From Myoxocephalus aenaeus (lineage: Eukaryota > Chordata > Actinopteri > Perciformes > Cottidae): a stretch of 64,000 bases of DNA. The notes under the pieces were generated by a model. It did no database searches, was not told the origin of the DNA, and was given only the letters and a program-made list of their open reading frames with translations. This document shows, in pieces, positions 53,601 to 64,000 of the stretch; the first letter of the stretch is position 1, and each line of letters starts with the position of its first letter. The DNA lies in contig JBAMJR010000350.1 of NCBI GenBank assembly GCA_038501785.1, forward strand, positions 707,501 to 771,500. The letters are read 5' to 3'. The position numbers were made by a program, and so were the translations under genes.

Positions 53601-56600
53601 TCAATGCCGAGGAGGAATTGTACTGAACTGAAAACTCGTATCTCGTATTCATGGACTACTTTATTGGCTTTTTATACGCGCCTCGTAAAGAATCAAGTGT
53701 TCCATGTACTATGAAGAAGCGAAAGGTTGAATATCCTGAAGCGATGTATTTATCTGCGCTCGCTTCATCATTCATCGTTCCACCTTTTCAGTACACGGGA
53801 GTCGCTGCCGTACCGCCGCTTCAGTCACTTAGTTTGTTGTTGTGGGACTTTTTAAGTGTTAGTTTGGATTCAATGGAGTTTCGTGGCTTTTGAAGAGAGC
53901 GTAGATAACGACTTTAGTAAAGGGCTGTCTGACCGCAGGGTAAAGCGACCTTCTATGTTTTGAACTGCCGATCTGCCTTAGTTTTAGTATGGAGTGTGTC
54001 AGGTAGAAAGCTTGCAGTGTGGGAGGCTTTCATGTTGACAGCAGAGCCTCTGCCATCCTTCAAATGATGGGTCTTTCTTCTTTGACTTTTATATGTTGCA
54101 GTTTCAAATCTGTTTTAATTGACGTCCTGCTGGAGACAAAACGTAGAACCCAGGGGTTAAAGATTACCAAAAAAATGGGATCAATGATTAATTAAACCTA
54201 AGAATGTATTGTTTCTAATAATGGCTCTTTGAACATTGAACATACGGCAGTTTTTAGTGCTAAAAAAGTACCGCTTAAGTACATGACTACCAAAGGCATG
54301 CGGTAACAAGCTCTGTTTCGATTGGCTCCTCTCCAGCTTTTCAAAGATGACATCATGTACCTGCTGACCATGGACAAGCTGTGGAAGACGAGGAAAGCCC
54401 CTACACCTCTGGTCTGGCATCAGCTAGAGAAGAGTGGTATGTCTCTTTAAATATTTATGCCACTTTTAGCTTTTTGCTTAAATGCCTTTTGGGGACTCGT
54501 TTGCTGCTTGATCGTCCCACCTTGTCGCCTCCCTGTTCCAGCAAAATGATCTCTACTGCCGTTAATAAGGATGCGCATCAAATTGAGTTGGACACACACA
54601 CACACACACACACACACCGGAAACCCCCCTGTAACTCTAGTCTTATTCTTGCATATATGTTGGCCTTTTTAGCCGTCTCTTTTGTTGATTAGGTTGTCAT
54701 GTTGATCCACGCTTGCTTGTGTGTCCCAGCGACTCCTCAGAAGGTGTCCGTGGGTTCGGGTCTGAAGGACCAGCAGGTTCTGGGCGTTTGGGGTCTCTGC
54801 CAGCTGTTCCAGAACAGCGTGGAGACTCTCCGCTCACAGCTGCAGAAGATGGGAGAAGGCGCCGAGCTGGTGTGGGACAAGGTAACGCACAAACTGTGAA
54901 TGTTTGCACACTTGAAGAACAATAAAACATTCTCTTTAATTGTAAAAACCTCAAGAAGCTTCACGTATTGTTGACTATTTCTGCTATTCTTCAATAGAAT
55001 ACACAGCCATAGTGTAAATGTTACGCACTGTGTTTTTAATGGCTTACATGTCCCCTTTTGTTCTCAGGACGACACCCCAGCCATGGACTTCGTCACGGCC
55101 GCAGCTAACCTGCGTATGCACATCTTCAGCATGAACACGAAGAGTCGCTTCGACGTGAAGTGTAAGTTGCGTGCATCGCGTCCGTTTGACCTTTTGGTCA
55201 TACTGCAAACTACCGTGTAGAATTTGCTGTATTTTTTAATTTTTTTTTAAATTTAGCAACATTTTGTACATGGTGTAAATTAGTTCCGTTGTACACTTAT
55301 TTATTTTTTTAAGCCCTTAATTGAGAGTTTAAATTGCTCTATTTGTTTGCTTCAGCCATGGCGGGGAACATCATCCCAGCTATTGCTACGACCAACGCGG
55401 TCATCGCCGGGCTCATCGTGCTGCAGGGTTTGCAGATCCTGTCTGGGGAACTGGAATCCTGTCGTACGGTTAGTACCAAGCGTCCATGACTGGGCAGCAG
55501 CACTTGATAGTTGTTGTTTTTTCTCCCCCCTTTTCACCTGTAGTCTCTCACATGCGCCACAGTGTTTACAAGTCTGTCTGAAAGCTATAGTCAGGTTCCC
55601 ATACGGAATATTTTCAAATAAGTTTTCCTCACTGTAATAATTCCTCCTGTTCACACTGGCCGTGAAAAGGTCATAATTAATATGATTGATGGCGGGACAA
55701 CATCTAAAATCAAAGTCCTCATTCTGCAACAATGTGTTCCAAAGTCGGTGCTTTAGGGAAGGATCTCTAATATCTGGTAGGAACAGGAGGAGTCGACGGG
55801 GAGTTGACAAATCCTTCAGGGCATTCATTCAGATTTCACTTTTCATATAAACTCTTGACACCCTTGTTTCAATAAGTAGAATAATTTTCCGCCAGCTCTC
55901 GTTGCTTCATGCCGTTTGCCCTTTTCCTGCAGATCTTCCTGAACAAGTGTCCCAACCTCAGGAAGAAGCTGCTGGTCCCGTGCATCCTGGATCCGCCCAG
56001 CGCCAACTGCTACGTCTGCGCCAGCAAACCCGAAGTCACGGTCAAGCTCAACGTCCACAAGACCACGGTCCTCGCGCTGCAGGACAGGGTAAGATGACGA
56101 GCCTCAGTCACCTGGGTCACAAACAGCCTCGGAACAGCCAACTCTTTGAGTTATTAAACGAGAGTAAAACGGAAATAGGTCATTACGTCGACACTGCACT
56201 GTTGTTCAATCAGAGAATATGGTTTGCACTCAGATATTCAAATTTTTTAGGATCTGGCGGCACCATGGTGCGTGGCATAAGCAGCCTGAGAAAAGCCTGT
56301 ATTTCATGGACCATATGAACTACAGTACAGTAATTGGTGGGGGACGGACATTGCTGTGGAATTGTAAAACATTGCGATCGAGACGTTCACTACGGCCTCA
56401 CTTACTTTGTTGTTGACCCCATTTGTTTCCGTATGCTCTGTGATCAGATCCTGAAGGAGAGGTTCGGCATGGTGGCTCCAGATGTTCAGATAGAGGACGG
56501 AAAAGGGACCATCCTTATCTCCTCGGAGGAAGGAGAGACAGAAAGTAAGCAGGTGGGGGGGGGATGGAAATCAGTGCAATGCATTTCACTCTGTGATTCT

Positions 56601-57827
56601 ATATTCGCACAGAGGAGGGCGCTGTAGCAGCATCTGTCCATCAGACCTTAGCAAAAAACTGTCTAGACAGGAGGGGATTAATGAAGCATTCTTTCTTGAC
56701 ACGATTAGTGCTTTTGCAAGGGTTTGTAATTATAGAGTTGGGATTTTATATATATATATATATATATATATTAATTTGTTTACAGTCTTAAAAACATTTG
56801 TTTCGGAGGTGTTGGGGGATGAGTTATTAATTAAATGATTGTCCCCACCAACGCATTAACTGTGTGTGACTCCCACAGCGAACAACAGCAAATTTCTTGC
56901 TGATTTTGGGATCCGTAACGGCAGCCGTCTCCAAGTCGACGATTTCCTCCAAGACTACACGCTCACCGTTAATGTCCTGCACACGTATGTACCTCCGTTC
57001 ATTCAACCCCGTGGATGAAACACTTTACTGTTGTTGTTTTTTTATGGTGACTTTTTAGTGAACAAAACTACAAAAGGCTGTATTTGTTTGCATCTTCATT
57101 GGCAGCGAGGAGCTCGAGCGGGATGTGGAGTTTGAGGTCGTGGGCGAGGCCCCAGACAAAGCTCCGCCCCTTCAGACGACCCCGGAAGACGTGAACAGCG
57201 TCACCAACGGCAACAAGGACTCCGCCCAGCCGTCCACCTCCTCCAAAGGTCAGCGGGAGATGAAACGTTTTTATTTATTTTTTACGTAGTTCACATCAGT
57301 TTAGTCCGGTCTCTTTAACGACACTGAGTAGGGAGGTTTGTGCTGCGTTGTATTATTCCTCCAAAAGAGTAGATCGTAAAGATAATAGATCTGCAACGGC
57401 ACAAAACCGCAACTCTTTTAATCCAAACTGACCTTTTGAACTTGATAAAGACTCAATTTGCAACGAGTTGCTTTCATTTTTTGCGTGTTTTCTGTTCACG
57501 GAAAAACTAATTTGTAACCGTTTATACATTTTTATACTTTTTTTTTCCCCCCCACCTGTGAACGCTACTGTCCGCCACCTTTCAGCTCCAGAAGAGGACG
57601 ATGACGTCATGATCGTTGACTCTGATGATGACGAGGAGGAGGAAGGGGCGTCGTCCAGCACAGCAGCAGCAGCAGCAGCGACGAGCAGCAGCAAGAGGAA
57701 GCACTCGGACGCAGAAACTGGCGAGACCTCCACCAAGCGCCCGCGGACGACCCAATCGAGTGCAGCCGCTGGCCCCACCGACAATGACGACGATGATGAC
57801 GACGATGACATCATCGCTCTGGACTAA
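50662..57827 (+). CDS. uba2: SUMO-activating enzyme subunit 2 (SAE2 / UBA2)
   Basis: Catalytic half of the SUMO E1: with SAE1 it adenylates SUMO, holds it as a thioester and passes it to UBC9, mainly in the nucleus. Seventeen exons: 50662-50802, 51953-52036, 52152-52222, 52327-52391, 52651-52751, 52888-53009, 53122-53189, 53353-53474, 54337-54436, 54730-54881, 55068-55161, 55356-55468, 55933-56088, 56448-56544, 56879-56984, 57106-57248, 57586-57827, all in frame, 658 aa (human 640). Seen: nucleotide loop GAGGIGCE (25-32), DIDLDTIDVSNLNRQFLF-type adenylation core, active-site Cys174 in FPGCTIRNTP, zinc ligands CYEC (159/162) and CYVC (437/440), ubiquitin-fold domain LQVDDFLQDYTL, nuclear-localisation cluster KRK...TKRPR and an acidic tail ending DDIIALD. 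The N-terminus before CQVLVVGAGG (MVQLVGSLRKELSDTLST) differs from human but starts at the only in-frame ATG. Introns 1 and 12 use gtccgt and gttagt donors. Confidence 0.97.
56746..56771. repeat. (TA)n microsatellite in uba2 intron 14
   Basis: Short uninterrupted TA run. Confidence 0.9.
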
Positions 57828-57897
57828 CCCCCTCCCCGAAGGACTGAGAACTCTCTGAAGGCTTTTTGTTGTTGAGTTGAGACTGCCAGTAGGTTTA

Positions 57898-57903
57898 AAT
57901 AAA
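57898..57903 (+). terminator. Polyadenylation signal AATAAA for uba2
   Basis: AATAAA 70 bp after the uba2 stop. Further hexamers at 58225-58230 and about 58730 could give longer 3' UTRs. Confidence 0.65.
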
Positions 57904-59889
57904 ACACCTCTTTAGTGAAGAACAATCGACTGCCCGGCTCCGCCTCCCGTCACGTCCTCCCCTCCCAGCTCCGTGTTTGTGCTTTCATACTCTCCCCCCA
58001 CTCTGACATGATGCTGTAAATAGATTCTACATTTTAAAACATTTTGGTAAAGCGTAAGTTTGGTTATTGTTATTGGTTTCCGGCCCCTATAAAATGTCTC
58101 TCGGTGGTTTCAAAGAAGAAGAAAAAGTTCCTTTTGTTGTATTTTTTTTTTTTATAAACGTAATGTATTTCTCATGCTACACAAGTCAGGGGGGTGTTGT
58201 GTTTCGGGTAACAAGATGTAAAAAAATAAAATCATTTCAAGGGTTGTAATATTGCTCTCAGTAGTTTGTGCTGGGAGGAGCCTGCAGCTCGAGGTTCTCT
58301 GGTGCTTCTCATGTCCGTGTTTGGCCACGTTGTGGGGTGGTGAGTTTGCTACCTCTTTTCTACAACGAGTTCTAGCTGCAAATTCATAACCAGGCCCTCA
58401 GTGACGGCTCCTTGTGGAACAGTTCCAGGCTGGTAGTAGTTCAACGGGAACGCGCTAAGGTTTTTATTACTAGGACTCTGTTGCGCTTTGAGCAAAGAGG
58501 TCAATGTGTTTGACAGAACCTCGGACCCGAGCCAGAGATGGGAGTTTGGCACGTCATCCTTTTTTACACCGCAGAGGTCGATCGGACCTCATGCACCGAC
58601 GCGACGCCAGACTCTCTCGCACAAAGCGCAGCCGTTGAGCTCCTGCCGTCACACTGTCCATAATTTCATATTTCCTTGTGGTCTTGACTTGTTTGTTGAA
58701 AGGCTACAAGAGCCATTTGGACAAAAAGACAATAAACGCAACAAAGGCACAGGCTGCTTGTCTTGTTTTATTTGTCTCTTCCATATTGATAACAAAAAAT
58801 ATATATATATAATAAATAAATAATTGTGCATGTCTTGAATACATTACATATCTATCCCCTTTTATTATAAAGACTGTAGAGACAGACGGTTTGTGTATGG
58901 GGCCAGTTTCTATTGTGTTGGAAGGTTTAGACAACGATTTAGTTATTTTGAGAGCCTCTCTGTTCTGGTTCAGAAAGTGACCTGAAGTAAACGCACTAAA
59001 ACATCATGCAGACGTCTGCTAGATCCTGTTTGTTTTGTTTTTGTTTACCAGATTGGGATCACATGAACCTGCGTTTTCTTGACGTTCTGAATAGATTTGT
59101 TTGTTCGCTACTGGGGTTAAAGTCTTAACAGTCATGTGGTCTGCTCCGTTCAGAGTGTGACGTTCTTTGAGAAGAGTAACCATGATGCAACACCGACGCA
59201 CACGGACGGCCTGTTATTTTCGACTAGATTGTTTTTCTAAATGTTTGATTTGATGAAACGTCAATGCTCCGACTGACGATGAGTCAGGATAGTCAATTTG
59301 CTATTGACTCTTGTTTGGTGGATTGAAGTCTATCGGTAACAAGGAAGAATCGAGACATATTGGCAATTTTCTTTAGTCGTTTAACAAACGGAAGTCAGCC
59401 AACGTGGTTGTGTTGGTCACTCGAACACGGACAGCACCTCCAAGCTGATCAACAAGTGTTCAGCTGGGTGAGGTCAGGACTGCTGGAGGCCAATTCATTC
59501 TCTCTACTCCTAAACTCTAGAAGTAGGCATTGATGAACCCGCTCTGTGAGGGCGCGCGCTGACATCTTGGAGGATGGAGTTCTCCAGACTGTGGAGCAAT
59601 GGGATTGCTACTGGTTGCAGAATATCATCTCAATATCTCTCTGCATTGAGATTTCCTCCAATGAAGCACCTTTTGGGTACCGGAAGCTCAAAACAAGAGT
59701 CACTAGCAACAGCAGAAAAAGCTGTTTGGCATTGGCAGAGAAGATTTGGCACATTTTTCATGGGCGCAACCCACATACTCAGCTCAGCTGCTCATCCAAT
59801 GCATGTTCCTTACAAATGGGGCGGCGTTTAAAAGGGAAATAAACAGGCTTTCCAACTGTATACAATGTATTGACAAGAAGCATTGTTAC
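57904..59889. other. uba2 3' UTR continuation / intergenic
   Basis: No gene was recognised on either strand. Contains the alternative polyadenylation hexamers noted for uba2 and an AT-rich stretch near 58796-58822. Confidence 0.5.
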
Positions 59890-60289
59890 AACAGACAGGG
59901 TTCATACACATTTTGACCAATGGATTTCCATGACTTTAAACCAAATTTCCATGACCAAACATTTTGTGAAATCTCAGAAAATGTAGTATTTAAACTAACA
60001 ATGAGAATTCCAAAGCATACAGTATACCTTAAATGACACAAATGAATAAGAGACAATAGTCTGATTAAAAGAATAAACATTTATAGATATACTCAGCGGA
60101 TGCCTGCTTATATTTTGAGCGTCTTTCTTTTAAAAGCATATTTAATTATTTCAAACTCAGCGACATGAACATATGAATGTAACACATTTCCATGACTTTT
60201 CCAAAAAAGATTTTATTTTTGTCAAGGAATTTTTCCAGGCCTGGAAATAAACATTTTAAAATTCCATGACAGTAGGAACCCTGAACAGA
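59890..60289. mobile_element. MITE-like DNA element, about 388 bp
   Basis: The ends CAGGGTTCATAC (59896-59907) and GTAGGAACCCTG (60272-60283) form an imperfect 12-bp inverted repeat. Inside, the theme 'ttccatgacttt/aattccatgac' recurs in both orientations. A 6-bp direct repeat aacaga borders both sides (59890-59895, 60284-60289). There is no coding capacity. This type of sequence (CAGGGTTC...CATGGAAAT) is common in fish genomes; I cannot name the family with certainty. Confidence 0.7.
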
Positions 60290-60878
60290 GAATTAATCTA
60301 CCAAACACAAATTTCAGAACTTTTTTTTTAATGGTGATATACACATATGTAACATACAAATATATATATATACACAAAAATAATTAATTTGTATTAAAAA
60401 AACAACACTATCTCTATTTCCATCATCATCACTAACGCCCCTCAGTGGAGGCCTCTGATTGGTCAGTTGGCCCCGCCCCTGCAGAGCAAACCGTTTCCCC
60501 TCAGCGACCCCGTATCTTCTCATCTATCGATCTTCTAACCGGGTTCAGTTGACGCAATAGCTTCAAGGGAAACGGTTGTTGTTGGTATTTTCACTTTTTT
60601 TTTTTTTGCGGTCCCATTTTGAATGTGTGTAAAGCGAAAAACCTGCCCCTTCCCCCGCCTCCAGGCGAACGCTAGGAAGGCGGAGACGAGAGGAGAGCAG
60701 CCAGACGATAGTTTTTGTTTTGAACGGGGCTCCGCGCCGAGAGCTAGGCTAACTTTCGGTTGGAGTTAAAACGACTAAAGCTAACCGCTAGCCGCAAGTA
60801 AAATACTACGCGCGAGGCTTTTTTTCTTTTTCCTTCTCGTCGCGCGCTGCGAAGCCGTTGACGTTCGCGTTCATCAAC
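60290..60878 (+). promoter_or_regulatory. 5' UTR/promoter side of the 60.9-kb gene
   Basis: The right half becomes CpG rich (60620-60878), with ccccgcctccag and cgcgccgagagc phrases preceding the ATG at 60879, consistent with a CpG-island promoter. A short (TA)n lies at 60361-60371. No other gene was seen. Confidence 0.45.
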
Positions 60879-61020
60879 ATGTTGACTTTGTCGTCCGTAG
60901 TGAGACCTCTCGCTTCCCAGCTCCGCCGACAGCTCGTCAGACACGCCAAGAGTCACCGAGTGACGCCCGCCAGGAGATGCAACCTCACGGCGTGCTCGAG
61001 CAAATATGTGCTGTCACCGA
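60879..61020 (+). CDS. First coding exon of an unidentified, probably mitochondrial protein
   Basis: The ATG at 60879 opens a 47-codon stretch up to an excellent donor (ccga then gtgagt at 61021). The peptide begins MLTLSSVVRPLASQLRRQL and continues Arg/His/Lys rich without acidic residues, with hydrophobic residues spaced as in an amphipathic helix, which is how mitochondrial presequences look. It is preceded by a CpG-rich region, supporting a real 5' end. No further exon was recognised up to the end of the window, so intron 1 would be at least 3 kb or the next exon is unrecognisable to me. I cannot name the gene. A GPI-, GOT- or COQ-type gene would be guesswork. Confidence 0.55.
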
Positions 61021-64000
61021 GTGAGTACCGCTTCCGTCCTCATACAGTGTTTTATCGCGTCTGTCCACGGCGGCTCGCTGTGGGGGCATGTTGTAACCCT
61101 CCGACATCACCGCCAACGGTGGCAGTGCGTGTCTCTGTGCGTGTCTCTGTGTGTGTGTGTGTGTGTCTCTGTGTGTGTGTGTCTGTGTGTGTGTGTCTGT
61201 GTGTGTTTTGAGTTTAGGGGTCTCATTCAGGATGAAAGGGCCCATCATTGTGGGTCACCCGCAGCATCAGTTTATGGTCACTTTTGTTGTCATCCATAAA
61301 AACGTGCATTGAGAGCAGCGGGAAAGCCCGGGCTGGATCTCCCCTCATCACTGGATGTGGATCAGACGCGCTCAGTTGACTGCGCTGTGTTTGAGACGGT
61401 CCTCGAGCTCCGTGTTTTCCACACGAGTCTTTCCGTCCCTATAGGGGGGGCCACCTGAAGCCCTCTGACCTACAATGTTACATAATTTTGTGTTCGGGGT
61501 GTTGTGATGCACACAGGGCATTTAGAGCCGGGGTTTGCCCCCAAAAAAAGCTTCATTGGAAAATAACACCACAGCCTTTTATCATTTTGTGCACATATAG
61601 AATGCTGCAGGGTTCACACTTTTTTTTTTTTTTTTTTGTTTGTGGTCGACCCACCCGGAAGTCCCCTCAACAAAAAGCCAATGGGATTTTTCCTTTTTGG
61701 ATTATTAGCACACAAAAAAAAGCTACACCCCTTTTCTGAGAAATTGCAGCAATAATACGATCGGCAGAAGGGAAAATCTTAATGTTAAGCCATAAACAAA
61801 CTACAACACAAGTAGCCACCTGTGAGCAACTGCTGTTTTGAAAACACAAGTGGGCTATTCACTGACACATTTTATGCCGTGGATCAAAACATTAACATCT
61901 CTTATGCTTGTGTGAAGCACATAACTTGTTTCAGGTATTTAACCTAAAATAAAACTTAAAACTCCCATTGAACTGGAAGTGCAGACTCATTTCTGGGTAT
62001 CTTGGACTCATTCCTGGCACCACCCTACAGCACCTAGATGGATCACGTGATAGACAGAACATAACCTTAAAATGTAAAACAAAATGAATAGTGCATATAT
62101 AAGAGTGTTTATTTCTTTACACGTTAGAACTCTGGTTGAGTCATTTGCCTTCATATTAACGGAAAACCGTAGACACCCAAACTCGTCTGACGAGTCCCAA
62201 CGACTTCCTCACCACACCCAACGACATACCCCATGTCTTGTTCACCGTCTCGTGCCAACAACAACCTCAGAGTCACCATGCAAGTACGGTTGAACGTGCA
62301 AAAGTAGGACGGTGCAGTAGAACTTTTATGTTCAGCCGTGATAATAAAATAGTTCATATTTAACTTTAACAAGCTTGTTGTAATGAGCACAGTCTGTCCA
62401 AAAACTTTATGGGAGGACTTTTGATAAGTCTTTGAAGTGGTCCACTGTAACTGAGGCATCTTGTCCGTCCAGTGGCCTTCCCCTTTGATCTGTCGTCATG
62501 CAATTTTTCTTTCTAAAGAGACATCTCTGGATACGCTTTCATTTGAGTCAGAGTTTTTTTTTTTACCTGAGGAACTGGGGGAAACAGTCTGTAATTCTCT
62601 GAAGTAGGAAGGCACACTGCCGTCATTTCAGAATGCGAGCCTCTCTCAAATGGTTCCTCCTTTAGTGGCTTGGCAGACCCAACACTGTATCCTTCACAGT
62701 CAATAACCTAAAAACTCTTGGGTAAAAAAAAAACACTTACTTTCCACTTCCTCTTTCCATGCAGGCAGTTTTTGTTTTTCATCTGCCAGTGTAACTTTTC
62801 ACAGTTAAACAACTTAATTATTGTCTCTAATGATGCCTGTGCGAGTAAACGTGCCAACTCACAATACGTGTAATGTTTTGATATTTAAATATCACTAATG
62901 CAACAGAATTGGAAGTGTATTTAATTGGGGGGTGCAAGTTTTGCGTTTTGCTGCCCTTTATTTATTTTTACATGTTAAAAAAATGGATGCCAATTATTGC
63001 AACCAAAATGGTTTCCAAATGCAACCCGGCACCTCTCACTGTCGCGCCCTGCGTTTAAACAACACAGTTGTGAAGTAATGTAAATGTGAATGACTCGTCC
63101 TTCAAGCCAAAGCCGTTTAACTAACTGGCTCAGCATATTTGTGTCCGTGCTTGCATCAGACAAAGAGCTCTTTCTTAAAGGCTGCTCGGCTCTCTGCCGT
63201 TTGTATCTTCTGCCTGAATCTCTGCGTTTCCACAACTATGCTCAAGTTCATACTTTCAGGCTGCATTTGCTGAGGCGGGCCAGGGGGCCTAGCAGAGCGG
63301 GCAGCTAGCCGCTAGCGACCTGAGACGGCAGCGGTGTAGCACCCTGCTATGATGAAGAAGCAAACCAAAAAATAAACGTGGCCACTTGGCGTTAACGGGC
63401 CGTGCGCAAAAAAATGTATGCAACCTCTCTATTAACCTCCGCTTTCCAACAGTCCTTTCAAATCTGAGTTAAATAACTGCTCATGGAAAACCAACATTTC
63501 CTAATGATGTTGCTGAACACTAAAGTTCTTCCTGTTAATTGTGAAGCAGCTAATAGACGTTCAATGTACCCATCACCCAACATGTCGTCACGGTAACTGT
63601 TTATCAAGCCGTGCTGTCCAGTGGAGAACCATATGTCAGCAGGTCTGATACTGGCTGGTAGAAACTGCTTTTGTTTTTTTTCCATCCGTCATCCTGACTA
63701 AATTGAGTGAGCGAGCATCTTGCACACAGACACGACCACAGACAAAAGTGCATCGCAGGAATCGGGCTGCCGTTGCAGTAGCCGCAGCTGGCGTTTCAGA
63801 GCTCCTCACACGCGCGTCATTTTCCGAATTCGGGACATCTGGCGATCACGTGACACTCGATTCAGGAGCTGTACAGAGGCATAAGAACTTCACAGCTGAC
63901 GCGGTTACTCAGTGAATGAGCACGACCGGCTTCGCGAGCAGTTATTATCAACAAGAGTCCGCTGAAATCTGATGACGGTGAAGGTCATCTCCCAGTCAGA
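61021..64000. other. Probable intron 1 of the preceding gene / unresolved
   Basis: Includes an interrupted (GT)n tract (61131-61206), a poly-T run (61620-61637) and AT-rich sequence. I saw no exon with good splice sites on either strand. Open frames near 63090 and 63703 show no family features. Confidence 0.45.

Overview
This is nuclear DNA from a bony fish, most likely a spiny-rayed teleost. The genes are split by short GT-AG introns, (CA)n/(GT)n and (TA)n microsatellites are very dense, and fish-type repeats are present (LINE tails ending in the GTAAGTCACTTTGGATAAA-type motif, tRNA-like SINE heads, hAT and Tc1/mariner relics). I saw no bacterial, viral or toxin-type gene cassette. What is unusual here is genomic structure, not a new enzymatic system.

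Layout. (1) 1-8.1 kb: the probable 3' end of an unidentified plus-strand gene, followed by an imperfect tandem duplication (about 2.7 kb, then 3.75 kb) that carries its 3' UTR, a tRNA-like SINE head and a LINE 3' end. (2) 8.8-11 kb: a hAT element with a perfect 8-bp target duplication and a Tc1/mariner relic. (3) 12.5-21.2 kb, minus: csnk2a2 (CK2 alpha'), 11 coding exons, 350 aa. Intron 6 holds a 2.7-kb terminal-inverted-repeat block. Intron 1 holds a 30-bp minisatellite and a second 33-bp minisatellite that carries cAMP-response-element palindromes. (4) 25.5-27.3 kb, minus: znf319, one coding exon with a long 3' UTR. (5) 29.4-31.5 kb, plus: usb1, 7 exons, head to head with znf319. (6) 33.5-39.65 kb and 40.6-46.9 kb, both minus: pla2g15 and lcat, an anciently duplicated lipase pair with matching intron phases. 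The lcat copy has a one-base frameshift in exon 5. (7) 47.9-48.7 kb: a GTTCC/AAAACA satellite-like block. (8) 50.7-57.8 kb, plus: uba2, 17 exons, 658 aa. (9) 59.9-60.3 kb: a 388-bp MITE-like element. (10) 60.88 kb, plus: first coding exon of an unidentified, probably mitochondrially targeted protein that runs off the window.

The gene set (csnk2a2, znf319, usb1, pla2g15, lcat) matches what I remember of human chromosome 16q21-q22; uba2 is on 19q in human, so the block is only partly conserved with mammals. These are housekeeping genes: a protein kinase, a zinc-finger protein, a U6 snRNA 3'-end exonuclease, a lysosomal and a plasma acyltransferase/phospholipase, and the SUMO E1 subunit. They do not form one pathway. 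Apart from the lcat/pla2g15 paralogy and the usb1/znf319 divergent arrangement, adjacency is not functionally informative. Exon boundaries were read by eye from splice consensus, frame continuity and recalled human proteins; no alignment was run.
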